A stretch of 64,000 nucleotides of DNA from contig CADBNE010000029.1 of NCBI GenBank assembly GCA_902795975.1, positions 22,696 to 86,695 of the forward strand. Reading direction: 5' to 3'. The notes under the pieces were generated by a model that saw only the letters and a list, made by a program, of their open reading frames with translations, did not search any database and was not told the DNA's origin. Made by a program: the position numbers and the translations under genes. Positions 34,804 to 44,984 of this stretch are shown piece by piece (position 1 is the first letter of the stretch; the number at the start of each line of letters is the position of its first letter). The stretch comes from an uncultured Erysipelotrichaceae bacterium (GTDB taxonomy: Bacteria; Bacillota_I; Bacilli_A; RF39; UBA660).

Positions 34804-35937
34804 ATGTATAGTAAGAGAAAAATTAAATTAGATTTTATTCTGATTCTAATAATTGTTTTATTAGCAGCAATCAGTTTAATTAGTATTAGAAGTGCTGAAA
34901 AAGTATTAGGTTCTAGACCAAACAAATATTTAATTAAACAAGCTATATGGTATTTAATTGGTTTTATAGGTATGATACTCATATCACTAAAAAAGAAGGA
35001 AACAATACTTAAAAGTGTTAAATATTTATATATTATAGGAAATATCATATTAGTATTACTATTAATATTTGGTACACCAGTAAATAATGCTAAATGTTGG
35101 TTTGATATACCTTTTCTAGGTACATTTCAACCTAGTGAATTTATGAAAATAATATTAATACTTACTTTAAGTGGAATTATTGATGACTTTAGAAATAAAT
35201 ACCCTACTCCAACGGTTAAAGAAGAATTTTTATTTTTAATTAAAGTAGGAATTATAGTAGGAATACCAAGTATACTTACTTTCTTACAACCAGATACAGG
35301 TGTTGTATTAATATATTGTTTAATAACTTTTGTAATGTTATTTATATCTGGAATAAGATATAGATGGTTTGGTTTAGTATTACTTATAGTAGCACTCATT
35401 GTTGGAACTGTATTACTTGTATATTTCACTAGCCAAGATTTATTTATAAAATTATTTGGAACAAGTTTTTTCTTAAGAGTAGATAGATTATTAGATTGGT
35501 CAAAAGGTAGTGGATATCAACTTGAAAATGGTATGGCTGCTATTGGTTCTGCAGGAATTACAGGCTTTGGAATAAATAAAACCCCTATATATTTTCCTGA
35601 AGCAAATACAGATTTTATATTTGCTGTATATGCATCTAATTTTGGATTTATAGGTTCTATAATATTATTAACATTACTTGCTGCATTAGATTTAAGATTA
35701 ATTAGATTAGCACTTAGATCTGAAAATAATATTAATAAATATATTATAAGTGGATGTGTAGCAATGCTTATATATCAACAAATGCAAAATATAGGAATGA
35801 CTTTTGGTATATTTCCTATTACAGGTATAACATTACCATTTGTAAGTTATGGTGGTTCATCATTAATAAGTTATTTACTTATGATAGGAATTGTGCTTAG
35901 TATTTCAAACGAAGAAAAAAGGAATTATTTAAATTAA
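34804..35937 (+). CDS. rodA: SEDS peptidoglycan polymerase, RodA-type
   Basis: Polytopic (about ten helices) glycan-strand polymerase acting with a class B PBP in elongation. 377 aa. Motifs: GTFQPSEFMKI, LQPDTGVVLIY (catalytic Asp), DWSKGSGYQLENGMAAIGSAGITGFG, PEANTDFIFAVYASNFGFIG and ITGITLPFVSYGGSSLISY. The pattern is closer to RodA than FtsW/SpoVE. Start ATG with GAGGTGATTAG upstream. Isolated on the plus strand; convergent with tig. Confidence 0.9.
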   Translation: MYSKRKIKLDFILILIIVLLAAISLISIRSAEKVLGSRPNKYLIKQAIWYLIGFIGMILISLKKKETILKSVKYLYIIGNIILVLLLIFGTPVNNAKCWFDIPFLGTFQPSEFMKIILILTLSGIIDDFRNKYPTPTVKEEFLFLIKVGIIVGIPSILTFLQPDTGVVLIYCLITFVMLFISGIRYRWFGLVLLIVALIVGTVLLVYFTSQDLFIKLFGTSFFLRVDRLLDWSKGSGYQLENGMAAIGSAGITGFGINKTPIYFPEANTDFIFAVYASNFGFIGSIILLTLLAALDLRLIRLALRSENNINKYIISGCVAMLIYQQMQNIGMTFGIFPITGITLPFVSYGGSSLISYLLMIGIVLSISNEEKRNYLN

Positions 35938-35950
35938 TAATTCCTTTTAT
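35921..35950. terminator. Bidirectional terminator between rodA and tig
   Basis: GGAATTATT-(6 nt)-AATAATTCC with T-rich tails on both strands; overlaps the final codons of rodA. Confidence 0.8.
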
Positions 35951-37251
35951 TTTTCTTCTTTTTTAGTTGTTTTTTTAGCTGTAGTTTTCTTTTCAGCTTT
36001 TTCTTCACCTTTTAATAAATCAAGAACTTTTTTAAATTTTAATTCATATTTAACTGTTTCAGTACCAAATTGATTAATGAATTGTTCTTTTTCCATTTTA
36101 TATTTTTTAGCTAATTCACTAACTTCTTTATCTACTTCTTTTTCAGTAGCATCAATTTTTTCTTTCTTAATAATAGCATCTAAGATTAATCTATATGTTA
36201 CTCTCTTAGTAGCTGTTTCTTTATATTCTTCCATTAATTTATCATGAGTTAAACCTGTAAATTGCATAAATTGTTCTAAACTAATTCCTTGCATTTTTAA
36301 GTTTTGTTCATATTCATGTAACATTCTATGTTGTTCGTCTTTAATCATTACTTCTGGAACTTCTACTTCAGAATCTTTAGCTACAGCTGCTAATAAATCA
36401 TCTATATATTTATCTTCTGCTTCTTTTTCTTTTTTAGCAGTAATATTTTCTTTTACTTGTTTTTCTAAAGCTTCTTTAGAATCAATTCCATCCATTCCTA
36501 AATCATCAAAGAAATCTTTATCTAATTCTGGAATAACTACTTCTTTTACTTCATTTACTTTAACTTTAAATACAACAGGTTGTCCCTTTAAATTTTCTGC
36601 ATGATAATCTTCTGGGAAAGTAACATTAATTTCTTTTTCTTCTCCAGCTTTTAATCCAACTAATTGATCTTCAAATCCTGGAATAAATGTATTACTTCCT
36701 ATTTCTAATGAATAGTTTTCACCTTTTCCACCTTCAAATGCTACTCCATCTTTAAATCCTTCAAAATCAATAACAGCTATGTCACCTTTTTTGATTTTTC
36801 CTTCTTTAGTAACATTTTCTTTATAGTGTTCTCTCATATGATCAATTGATTCAGCTATTTCTTCTTTAGTTACTTTAACTGCTTCTTTTTTAACACTTAA
36901 TCCTTTGTATTTTCCTAATTTAACTTCTGGTCTTAATGTTAAAGTAAATTTAAATGTAATACCTGTATCATCAATATTTTCAATATTAACTTGTGGTTCA
37001 GATACTATATCTAAATTTTCATTTTCAGTTAATAATTTTTCATAAGCCTTTTCTATAGCACTATTACTAGCTTCATAGTATAAAGACTCTTTACCATAAT
37101 GTTTAATAAAAACGTTTTTTGGAGCTTTACCTGGACGGAAACCAGCTATTTTAGCTTTACGATTAGCTTTTTGGAAAGCTTTATCTAATTCTTTTTCCCA
37201 GTCTTCTCCTTCAACTTTAATTATAATTTCTTTTTCGCTATTTTTTGCCAT
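35947..37251 (-). CDS. tig: Trigger factor (ribosome-associated chaperone and prolyl isomerase)
   Basis: 434 aa. The ribosome-binding signature GFRPGKAP (in AKIAGFRPGKAPKNVF) identifies it. The FKBP-type isomerase domain (about 150-240: GDIAVIDFEGFKDGVAFEGG, FIPGFEDQLVGLKAGEEKEI) and the helical C-terminal chaperone arm follow. A Lys-rich tail (KKTTAKKTTKKEEK) extends the usual end. ATG at 37251 is preferred over 37260 for its spacing from GGGAG. Confidence 0.96.
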   Translation of the reverse strand: MAKNSEKEIIIKVEGEDWEKELDKAFQKANRKAKIAGFRPGKAPKNVFIKHYGKESLYYEASNSAIEKAYEKLLTENENLDIVSEPQVNIENIDDTGITFKFTLTLRPEVKLGKYKGLSVKKEAVKVTKEEIAESIDHMREHYKENVTKEGKIKKGDIAVIDFEGFKDGVAFEGGKGENYSLEIGSNTFIPGFEDQLVGLKAGEEKEINVTFPEDYHAENLKGQPVVFKVKVNEVKEVVIPELDKDFFDDLGMDGIDSKEALEKQVKENITAKKEKEAEDKYIDDLLAAVAKDSEVEVPEVMIKDEQHRMLHEYEQNLKMQGISLEQFMQFTGLTHDKLMEEYKETATKRVTYRLILDAIIKKEKIDATEKEVDKEVSELAKKYKMEKEQFINQFGTETVKYELKFKKVLDLLKGEEKAEKKTTAKKTTKKEEK

Positions 37252-37300
37252 CTTTTTCATCTCCCATAAACATTTAGTATTATATAATAAAAATCAATAT

Positions 37301-37330
37301 AAAGCAACAATTTTACGTCATTGTTGCGCA
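37301..37330 (-). terminator. Terminator after rpe
   Basis: Minus strand GCAACAAT-GACGTAAA-ATTGTTGC then a T-rich stretch; 8-bp stem. Confidence 0.65.
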
Positions 37331-37331
37331 C

Positions 37332-37940
37332 TTATTGCATACTTAAATACTTATCCTTTACATCATCACTTTTAGTAATATAACTACCTACTACTAATAT
37401 ATCTGCTTTACTACATAAATCTTTAGTACTATAGTTAACTCCACCATCTACTTCTATCATATATTTATAATTATTTGATGTACGTATATCATATAATTCT
37501 TCTATTTTATTAGTACTATTCATTATAAATTTTTGACCTCCTGCCCCTGGTTCTACACTCATAACAAGCACTAAATCTATTTCTTTTAAATATTCTAATA
37601 TACTATTAACAGATGTATTTGGTTTAATAGATAAACCTACTTTAATACCTAATGAATGAATATAATCAATAATTTCTTTTACATTATCTACTGCTTCTAC
37701 ATGAAATGTAATATATTCAGGATTATATTTCTTATATATATCTATATATTTATATACATCATATACCATTAAATGAATATCTCTTTTTGTATTTAAACTA
37801 GGTAATTCTTCCATATCTACTTTATTAGGAACAAATTTACCATCCATTATATCTATATGTATATAATCACTTTCTAAACTATCTATTACTTGTACTTTAT
37901 TTATATCATCTTTAATATTTAATATTGAAATACTTATCAT
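37332..37940 (-). CDS. rpe: Ribulose-phosphate 3-epimerase
   Basis: TIM-barrel enzyme of the pentose phosphate pathway, 202 aa. YIHIDIMDGKFVPN (metal His/Asp), IHLMVYD, ITFHVEA, GLSIKPNTSV, LVMSVEPGAGGQKF and EVDGGVN match the family signatures. ATG at 37940 follows GTGGAGGTATAT. Last gene of the rlmN-prpC-prkC-rsgA-rpe set, although its own intergenic spacing suggests it may also be separately transcribed after the rsgA terminator. Confidence 0.94.
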   Translation of the reverse strand: MISISILNIKDDINKVQVIDSLESDYIHIDIMDGKFVPNKVDMEELPSLNTKRDIHLMVYDVYKYIDIYKKYNPEYITFHVEAVDNVKEIIDYIHSLGIKVGLSIKPNTSVNSILEYLKEIDLVLVMSVEPGAGGQKFIMNSTNKIEELYDIRTSNNYKYMIEVDGGVNYSTKDLCSKADILVVGSYITKSDDVKDKYLSMQ

Positions 37941-37969
37941 ATATACCTCCACTATTATATATAATTATA

Positions 37970-37996
37970 ACAAAAAAGTAGTCTATTGACTACTTT
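37970..37996 (-). terminator. Terminator after rsgA
   Basis: Minus strand AAAGTAGTC-AATA-GACTACTTT followed by TTTG. Confidence 0.8.
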
Positions 37997-38823
37997 GTAT
38001 CTATAAATTTCAAATAATTTTCATATCTAGAATTAATTATTTCTCCATCACTAACTTTTTGTTTAACCATACAATTTATTTCATTTTTATGCATACAATC
38101 ACTATATTCACAATCATGTCTATATACATTAAATTCTATAAAATTATCTCTAATATCTTCTTTAGTCATTCCATAAAAATCAAGTGATGAAAAACCAGGG
38201 GTATCAGCAACTAGTCCACCTAATAAAGGCATAAGTTCTACATGTCTTGTAGTATGTTTTCCTCTACCTAGCGCTACAGATACTTCACCAGTATCTAACT
38301 TAAGATTACTATCTAATCTATTTAGTAATGTAGATTTACCTGCTCCACTTTGTCCAGCAAAAACTGATACTTTATCTTTAAATATATTTTTTATGTTTTC
38401 ATCTGTATTTAGAAATACTTTATATCCTATTTTACGATAATAATTGATATACATATCTATTTCTTTTCTATATTCATCATCTATTAAATCTAATTTAGTA
38501 AAACATATAATTGGTTCAATATTATTATATTCAATATTTACTAATAATTTATCTAATAAATTGGAAGAAAAATTTGGGATATGTACACTTGTAATTATTA
38601 CAGCTTGTTCTACATTAGCAATACTAGGTCTTACTAATTCATTTTTTCTTTCTAATATTTCTAATATATATCTATTATCATAATCTATTATTACATAATC
38701 ACCTACTAAAGGTGTTATATTCATATTTCTAAATTTTCCTCTAGCTTTACAAGTAACTTCTTCTCCATTATCTAATTTAATTGTATAATCATTACTTATT
38801 TGTTTTATTATTCTACCATGCAT
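37990..38823 (-). CDS. rsgA: Ribosome small-subunit GTPase RsgA (circularly permuted)
   Basis: 30S maturation GTPase, 277 aa. OB-fold N-terminus (GRIIKQISNDYTIKLDNG), then permuted GTPase: G4 FTKLDLID, G1 GQSGAGKSTLLN, G3 DTPGFSS, and a C-terminal zinc site HDCEYSDCMHKNEINC. ATG directly after the prkC stop (2 nt gap). Confidence 0.96.
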   Translation of the reverse strand: MHGRIIKQISNDYTIKLDNGEEVTCKARGKFRNMNITPLVGDYVIIDYDNRYILEILERKNELVRPSIANVEQAVIITSVHIPNFSSNLLDKLLVNIEYNNIEPIICFTKLDLIDDEYRKEIDMYINYYRKIGYKVFLNTDENIKNIFKDKVSVFAGQSGAGKSTLLNRLDSNLKLDTGEVSVALGRGKHTTRHVELMPLLGGLVADTPGFSSLDFYGMTKEDIRDNFIEFNVYRHDCEYSDCMHKNEINCMVKQKVSDGEIINSRYENYLKFIDTK

Positions 38824-38825
38824 AA

Positions 38826-40673
38826 TTATTCTTCGTCTTCACTTTTACTTTCTTCTTCAGAATCCTCTTTTTCTTCTTTTTCATCATCGTCATCATCTTC
38901 AACTTTTTGAGATGAATTATTTCCTGCTTTAGCTATAGTAACATTTACTGTAGAATTTTTTCTAACTTCAGTACCAGCTTTTCTACCTTGTGATAAAATT
39001 GTTCCTGGTTTCTTATCAGATACTTTTTCTACAAATAAACATTCTATCTCATTATCATCACAGAATCCTTGTATTTTTTCTCTATCCCAATCACCATTAG
39101 TAAAATCTGGATAAGCTGTTACTAATGTTGCATATACTAATTCAATAGTACCACCTTTATCTAATCTACTTCCTGGTTTCTTACTTTGAGATATTACATA
39201 TCCTTCTTCATAATCTTTATATTCATCAGTATCATTTGATACCTTTTTAGCAGTTGTGATAACTTTAATACCATTATTTTCCAAATCTATTTTAACGATA
39301 TTTACATTATGTTTAGTATAGTCTTCTATTTCTATTCCACCTAAACCACTTGAAACATCTACGCTTATAGTTCTTCCTTGTTTAGCTTTTGAACCAGCTT
39401 TTAATGATGTATATCCAACTACTTTTCCTTCTTCTATATCACTACTAGATACTTTATTCCAAGTATAATAAACTCCAACTTTATCAAGTTTTTCTCCAGC
39501 TTCTTCTTTTGACATATCAGTTATATCAGGTAAAATAACTGTACTCTTTTTATTTAATTTTAATATACCAAAGAACGCTATTAAAAGTCCAACTACTACA
39601 AATAAAGTAATCACACCAACTATACTAACAACAGTTTTATATTTACTCACTTCTTTCTTTCCTTTCTTATCCTTTAAAACTAACTTTTTAACTTCTTTTT
39701 CTAAGCTAGCAATCTTTTCATCTTTTTCATCTATTTCTTTTTCTTTTACTAATTTCTTCTTACTAGGTATTTCAATAGTCTTAGTTTTTGTTTCTTCTTC
39801 TCCTTCAATATCAGGATATTCATATTCAATCTTTGGTTCATTTGCACGACTTTCCAATAAACATGTTTTTAAATCTTCATGCATATCTACCACTGTTTCA
39901 TACCTATTATCTGGGTTTTTAGCACAAGCTCTTAATACAATATTTTCTACACTTTGTGGTATATTAGGATTTTGAGCTACTACACTAGGTATTTTTTCTT
40001 TCATTTGTTTAATAGCTATTTCAACAGCATTCTCACCTTTAAATGGTAATTTACCTGTTAATAATTCATACATTAATATACCTAATGAATATATATCACT
40101 TTTTACAGTAGCACCACTACCATTAGCTTGTTCTGGTGGTAGATAATGTACACTACCCATTACTGAATTAGTTTGAGTAAGTTCTGCACTATTAAGTGCT
40201 ACAGCAATACCAAAGTCAGTAATTTTTACTCTACCATCTTCTAATATCATTACATTTTGAGGTTTTAAATCTCTATGTATTATATAGCTATCATGAGCAC
40301 ATGCTATACCACTTGTAAGTTGTAACATTATATCTATTGTTTCTGATAAAGATAATGCACCACGTTTTTTTATTAAACTTTTTAAAGTTTTACCATTAAC
40401 ATATTCCATTACTATGAAATAGTTTCCATCATCTTCACCTACATCATACATTTCTACTATATTTGGATGATTTAATGAACTAGCTGCTTTTGCTTCACGT
40501 TGAAATCTTTTAACAAACTTTTCATCATTTGATAAATCTCCACGTAATATTTTAACTGCTACTTCACGTTCAAGTATTGTATCGTATGCTAAATAAACAT
40601 TAGCCATACCACCTTCACCTATAGTACGAATAATTTGATATCTACCATCAATTTTCTGACCTTTTATTATCAT
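38826..40673 (-). CDS. prkC: PASTA-domain Ser/Thr protein kinase PrkC/Stk1
   Basis: Membrane kinase that senses muropeptides and peptidoglycan. 615 aa: kinase domain 1-270 (GEGGMANVYLA, VKIL lysine, HRDLKPQN, DFGIA, GSVHYLPPEQ), acidic/Lys linker, one transmembrane helix (about 343-368), three PASTA modules (about 375-585; VGYTSLKAGSKAKQGRTI, SQSKKPGSRLDKGG, SQGRKAGTEVRKN) and an acidic Asp/Glu tail. Controls growth and, in Bacillus, spore germination. Cotranscribed with prpC. Confidence 0.97.
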   Translation of the reverse strand: MIIKGQKIDGRYQIIRTIGEGGMANVYLAYDTILEREVAVKILRGDLSNDEKFVKRFQREAKAASSLNHPNIVEMYDVGEDDGNYFIVMEYVNGKTLKSLIKKRGALSLSETIDIMLQLTSGIACAHDSYIIHRDLKPQNVMILEDGRVKITDFGIAVALNSAELTQTNSVMGSVHYLPPEQANGSGATVKSDIYSLGILMYELLTGKLPFKGENAVEIAIKQMKEKIPSVVAQNPNIPQSVENIVLRACAKNPDNRYETVVDMHEDLKTCLLESRANEPKIEYEYPDIEGEEETKTKTIEIPSKKKLVKEKEIDEKDEKIASLEKEVKKLVLKDKKGKKEVSKYKTVVSIVGVITLFVVVGLLIAFFGILKLNKKSTVILPDITDMSKEEAGEKLDKVGVYYTWNKVSSSDIEEGKVVGYTSLKAGSKAKQGRTISVDVSSGLGGIEIEDYTKHNVNIVKIDLENNGIKVITTAKKVSNDTDEYKDYEEGYVISQSKKPGSRLDKGGTIELVYATLVTAYPDFTNGDWDREKIQGFCDDNEIECLFVEKVSDKKPGTILSQGRKAGTEVRKNSTVNVTIAKAGNNSSQKVEDDDDDEKEEKEDSEEESKSEDEE

Positions 40674-40674
40674 A

Positions 40675-41409
40675 CTACATATCCTCCTTATAAAGTAAAG
40701 CTACTGATATATTATCATTTCCTCCACGATTATTACTCTTAAAAATTAACTTTTTAAGTTTTTCTTCTATAGATATATCACTATTTAATACCTTTGTAAT
40801 TTGTATATCATTTAACATATTTGTTAAACCATCACTACATAGCATTATACCATCTACACCCAACTCTACATTAAATATATCTATATCTACTGTAGGAGTA
40901 GCACCTAATGCTCTCATAAGTACATTCTTTCTTGGATGTTCTTTAGCTTCTTCAGCTGTTAATTCACCACTCTTAACTAATAAATTAACTAAAGTATGGT
41001 CTATAGTTACTTTATGTAATTTATTATTTTTAATAACATATCCTGATGAATCTCCAATATTTCCAAATAATAAAAATTTAGAAGTCAATAAAGCCATTAC
41101 TACTGTAGTACCCATACCAGCACTTTCTGGATGATCTGCTACATATTTAAATATTTCCATATTAGCTTCACTAACTGTACTTTGTATCCAATTAATTGCA
41201 TCATCTTTATTACCTACACTTGTAATTGATTTAAATCTATCACTAATATGATTTATAGCTATAGATGATGCTACTTCTCCAGCTTTATGTCCACCCATAC
41301 CATCAGCAACACACATTAAAACTTCACCAGATTCATTTTCAACAATAGTAACACTATCTTCATTACGTTCTCTAATTTTTCCAGGATCTGTTAAATAGTT
41401 ATACTTCAT
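40675..41409 (-). CDS. prpC: PP2C-type protein phosphatase PrpC
   Basis: Partner phosphatase that reverses PrkC phosphorylation, 244 aa. Motifs: RERNEDS, CVADGMGGHKAGEVAS, GMGTTVVMALL, NIGDSSGYVI, CSDGLTNML and GGNDNISVAL supply all metal Asp residues. ATG at 41409 is preceded by GAGGAGGCATA and lies one base after the rlmN stop, giving coupled translation. Confidence 0.96.
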   Translation of the reverse strand: MKYNYLTDPGKIRERNEDSVTIVENESGEVLMCVADGMGGHKAGEVASSIAINHISDRFKSITSVGNKDDAINWIQSTVSEANMEIFKYVADHPESAGMGTTVVMALLTSKFLLFGNIGDSSGYVIKNNKLHKVTIDHTLVNLLVKSGELTAEEAKEHPRKNVLMRALGATPTVDIDIFNVELGVDGIMLCSDGLTNMLNDIQITKVLNSDISIEEKLKKLIFKSNNRGGNDNISVALLYKEDM

Positions 41410-41410
41410 A

Positions 41411-42433
41411 TTATGCCTCCTCGTAATTTGATCTAAGTTGTCCACAAGCAGCATTAACCTTGCTACCAAATTCACGACGAATAGTTACATTAATACCATT
41501 CTTTTTTAATGCATCATAGAATTTCATAACTTGTTCTTTACTACTCTTTTTATACTCTATGTGACTTGTTTCATTATATGGTATCAAGTTAACATAACAA
41601 TTTATACCTTTTAGTAATGTACTTAATTCATTAGCACATTCAATACTATCATTAACATCTTTAAGCATTATATATTCAAAAGTTACTCTTCTATTAGTTT
41701 TTTCTACATATTTTTTTACAGCACTTATTAATTTTTCAATTGGATAAGCTTTATTAATTTCCATAATACTGCTTCTAATTTTGTTATTAGGTGCATGTAG
41801 ACTAATTGCTAAATTAACTTGTTTATCATAATTCATAAATTCTTCTATTTTAGGAACTATTCCACTAGTAGAAACTGTAATATGTCTACTACCAATATCT
41901 ATTCCTTTAGGTGTATTAACTATATCAATAAAAGATATAACATTATTATAATTATCAAATGGCTCTCCAATACCCATAAGTACAATATGAGATATTCTTA
42001 AATTAGATTCTTCTTCTACCATTAGTACTTGTCTAACCATTTCACTTGCTTCAAGATTACGTACTTTTTTTAATCTTCCACTCTCACAAAAATGACATCC
42101 CATATTGCAACCAACTTGTGTTGATATACATAAACTATTTCCATAATCATGATTCATAAGTACAGCTTCTATTTTATTTGAATCTGATAATTCAAATAAA
42201 TATTTAGAAACATCTACATCTGTTTTTTTTACAAGTAATTTTAAAGGTTCTAATGTAAAATCATTTTTTAAATCTTCAATTGTTTTTTTACTAACATTTC
42301 TCATATCATCAAATGATTTAACACGTTTTTTATATAACCACTCAAAAATTTGAGTAGCTTTAAACTTACCTTCTTTTTTTTCTTCAAAATATTTTTCTAA
42401 TTCTTTTATTGTTACTCCATATATATTTTTCAT
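41411..42433 (-). CDS. rlmN: Dual-specificity 23S rRNA/tRNA methyltransferase RlmN
   Basis: Radical-SAM enzyme forming 2-methyladenosine at A2503 of 23S rRNA and at A37 of tRNAs. 340 aa. The cluster motif CNMGCHFCESG is present, the SAM/glycine motif GIGEPFDN, and the C-terminal catalytic Cys in NAACGQLR. First gene of the rlmN-prpC-prkC-rsgA cluster, an order shared with Bacillus. Confidence 0.96.
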   Translation of the reverse strand: MKNIYGVTIKELEKYFEEKKEGKFKATQIFEWLYKKRVKSFDDMRNVSKKTIEDLKNDFTLEPLKLLVKKTDVDVSKYLFELSDSNKIEAVLMNHDYGNSLCISTQVGCNMGCHFCESGRLKKVRNLEASEMVRQVLMVEEESNLRISHIVLMGIGEPFDNYNNVISFIDIVNTPKGIDIGSRHITVSTSGIVPKIEEFMNYDKQVNLAISLHAPNNKIRSSIMEINKAYPIEKLISAVKKYVEKTNRRVTFEYIMLKDVNDSIECANELSTLLKGINCYVNLIPYNETSHIEYKKSSKEQVMKFYDALKKNGINVTIRREFGSKVNAACGQLRSNYEEA

Positions 42434-42469
42434 ATTTACACCTACTAATAATTATACCAAAATATATAA

Positions 42470-42524
42470 AAAAAAGAAATATAAATGCCTTTATTTAAAT
42501 AAAGTACAAAATATTTATATTCCT
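42470..42524 (-). terminator. Long hairpin terminator after the charged unknown gene
   Basis: Minus strand: outer arms AATATAAAT/ATTTATATT and inner arms TACTTTATT/AATAAAGGC form a stacked stem, then TTTTTTTT. Confidence 0.7.
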
Positions 42525-42557
42525 TTGATATTAAATTTACATTGTCTATACAAAAAG

Positions 42558-43451
42558 CTATGCAGCATTGTTTTTATTATTTTGTTTATATACATATTGT
42601 TTTTGATTTTGTTTAGTTTGTTTTTTTGCAAATCTTCTTTTTATAGTATCTAATATAGATTTATATATCTCTTTTTGTTTCTTACTTATTGATTGATCTT
42701 TATCTAATATTTCTGGAGTATCATATGCTTGCGCTATTGTTTTAGCATTTATAGTTACTCCACTTACTTGTATTTCTCTTTCATCTGTTACTTGAGGTAC
42801 AGAATCTACAATTTCTAATTGGTCTAATACTGCATTAAAATCAACATCTGATAAATCTATATCTTCATCTTCTAATTCAGATGAATCATGTAATGTAGAA
42901 GTATATGATATAGTTAATGGTTCTACAAATTCAGCTTTATTATTTATAAAATCATATTTTACATCTATTGTATTTTGTTTTTCATCTATACCTATACCAT
43001 TTTCTAAATTAATATATTCTAGTTCTAAATCTTTTTGTTTAGAAAGTAATGCTACTATCTTATTTCTAGTTTTTGTATCTAATTTACGTAATCTTCTCTT
43101 ATATCTATATTTATTATTCTTAAATTCTTCTATTGATATTAATTCAGCTTCTTTATTTTTATATTTTAAATTATGATTAAAAGTTTTTTCAGCATTTTCT
43201 TTGGCATTTTCACTTTGAGATTCACTTAAATCTTTTTGTGACTCTTCAAATTGTTGTTTTAAATCTTTTTTATAATCTATATTTTCTACCATTTTTACTT
43301 CTTTAGTTTTTTTATCAAAAAATTGGAAAAATTCTTTACCACTATCTAATTTAATATGTTTTATTTGTTCTAAATCTAATCCATATTCACGAGCTATTTG
43401 TTCTTTTTGCTCTGTTTTTTCAGATGCTTTTTTACTTTCTACTCCATCCAT
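42558..43451 (-). CDS. Charged unknown protein (297 aa)
   Basis: No family recognised. Soluble, highly charged: acidic, Ser/Glu-rich and coiled-coil-prone at residues 60-95 (DLKQQFEESQKDLSESQSEN), a basic stretch (NNKYRYKRRLRKLDTKTRNK) around 120, a beta-rich middle (DVKYDFINNKAEFVEPLTIS), and a basic Gln/Lys-rich tail. Intrinsic disorder is likely at both ends. Transcribed alone between rlmN and the rhomboid gene. Confidence 0.55.
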   Translation of the reverse strand: MDGVESKKASEKTEQKEQIAREYGLDLEQIKHIKLDSGKEFFQFFDKKTKEVKMVENIDYKKDLKQQFEESQKDLSESQSENAKENAEKTFNHNLKYKNKEAELISIEEFKNNKYRYKRRLRKLDTKTRNKIVALLSKQKDLELEYINLENGIGIDEKQNTIDVKYDFINNKAEFVEPLTISYTSTLHDSSELEDEDIDLSDVDFNAVLDQLEIVDSVPQVTDEREIQVSGVTINAKTIAQAYDTPEILDKDQSISKKQKEIYKSILDTIKRRFAKKQTKQNQKQYVYKQNNKNNAA

Positions 43452-43498
43452 AGTATCACTCCTATTATTAAGTTAATTGTATCACAATAAATTATAAA

Positions 43499-43519
43499 AA
43501 AAAAGAAAGATTACTCTTT
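43499..43519 (-). terminator. Terminator after the rhomboid gene
   Basis: Minus strand GAAAGA-GTAA-TCTTTC followed by nine T. Confidence 0.7.
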
Positions 43520-44971
43520 CCATTTAAATATTACATTTTCTTGATAGTCTGTTGACTGAGTATTTATTTTTAAATCTTTATTTTTTGTAAGAGTAAATTT
43601 TTCCTTTTTTTCTAATAAACTATTTTCATCTGTTAAACCTGTTTTATTAACATCAAGAATAATTTTATCATCTTCTATTGAATTAATAGTAAATTTATAC
43701 TTTTCACCTAACAATTTACAGTTTAATGTTTCTCCTACTTTTATTTCATAGCTTGTATTTTTACCATTACAATTCATTTCTATAGTAGTTTTTGGTTCAT
43801 TAACTCTTATTATTGTCATATATACCGAAAATGCTATAAAAATTAATAACATAATACATCCATTAATACTATCTGATGTAGTAGTTTTATATTTAATACC
43901 TACTGCTTTAGCACTTAATATACCACCTATAAAACCACCAATATGTGCTGCCATACTAATTCCACCTATAGCAAATCCTAATATAAAGTTTGCTACTAAT
44001 AATGGTATTATTTGTGATTTTATTACACTACCAAAATATACTCTATAATGATATCCAAAGAATATAAATGCACCTATAAGTCCAAATATAGCACCACTTG
44101 CTCCAACACATACTGTTGTTGAACTTAAGAACATCATAGCTATTAATCCACCTATTATTCCACTTATGAAATAAATTATTAAATATTTAACTTTACCAAA
44201 GAAACTTTCTAATTGTGGACCTAAAACATATAAAGCATACATATTAAATAGTAAATGTATAATACCTGCATGTAAGAACATACTAGTTACTAATCTATAT
44301 AACTCTATTGGATTTCTTTTCATAGAATCAAATGAAACTAATCCACCAAGATTATATAAATCATTAGGGTCAATATCAAATATCTTTCCACCTAATACTA
44401 TAGATGCTATAAACATAATTATATTACTAATTATTAAAGCATATGTAATAATTGGTTTCTTTTTACTAAATATTTCATCTGCTTTAGTAGCATCTTCCTT
44501 ATTTTTTTCATTAATTTCTTCTGTCAATTTCATAAATAATTCTAATCCTTGTTCACTAACTTTATCTAATTTAGTTATATTAGGAAAAGTATCTATTACA
44601 AAACTATATTTATTTATATCTGATATTTCTTTTAATTCAATACAATCAATATTCTTATTATAATTTTCTTTAAGATGTACATTATCACCTAAATTAATAA
44701 ATATACTCAAAGTATTCATAGAAAAACTAAATGTTTTTCTTTTTATTGTTCTCATTATTTGTTTAGTACGATATAAATCCCAATCAAATTGTTCATCATT
44801 ATGAATATAATTAGTTACAATTCTTACTATTTTATAGTCAGCTTCAGAATTTTCTAACCATATTTCATCTTTAGCACCATGTAATATTACAGGATTATAT
44901 CCTTGATCAGTAATAAAAAAATGTAGTAACTTCATGACAATTTCATCATTTTTATTTAAAGTTATATTCAT
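43511..44971 (-). CDS. Rhomboid-family intramembrane serine protease
   Basis: 486 aa, similar in layout to YqgP/GluP: a cytoplasmic N-terminal domain (1-170), then six or so membrane helices containing HAGIIHLLFNMYALY, the catalytic Ser in GASGAIFG (about 292) and catalytic His in AAHIGG (about 343), and an additional C-terminal domain of about 110 residues outside the helices (EMNCNGKNTSYEIKVG...). The C-terminal beta-rich domain is unusual and may bind substrate. Immediately downstream of rluD by 13 nt. Confidence 0.9.
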   Translation of the reverse strand: MNITLNKNDEIVMKLLHFFITDQGYNPVILHGAKDEIWLENSEADYKIVRIVTNYIHNDEQFDWDLYRTKQIMRTIKRKTFSFSMNTLSIFINLGDNVHLKENYNKNIDCIELKEISDINKYSFVIDTFPNITKLDKVSEQGLELFMKLTEEINEKNKEDATKADEIFSKKKPIITYALIISNIIMFIASIVLGGKIFDIDPNDLYNLGGLVSFDSMKRNPIELYRLVTSMFLHAGIIHLLFNMYALYVLGPQLESFFGKVKYLIIYFISGIIGGLIAMMFLSSTTVCVGASGAIFGLIGAFIFFGYHYRVYFGSVIKSQIIPLLVANFILGFAIGGISMAAHIGGFIGGILSAKAVGIKYKTTTSDSINGCIMLLIFIAFSVYMTIIRVNEPKTTIEMNCNGKNTSYEIKVGETLNCKLLGEKYKFTINSIEDDKIILDVNKTGLTDENSLLEKKEKFTLTKNKDLKINTQSTDYQENVIFKWKE

Positions 44972-44984
44972 GTATCATCACCTA

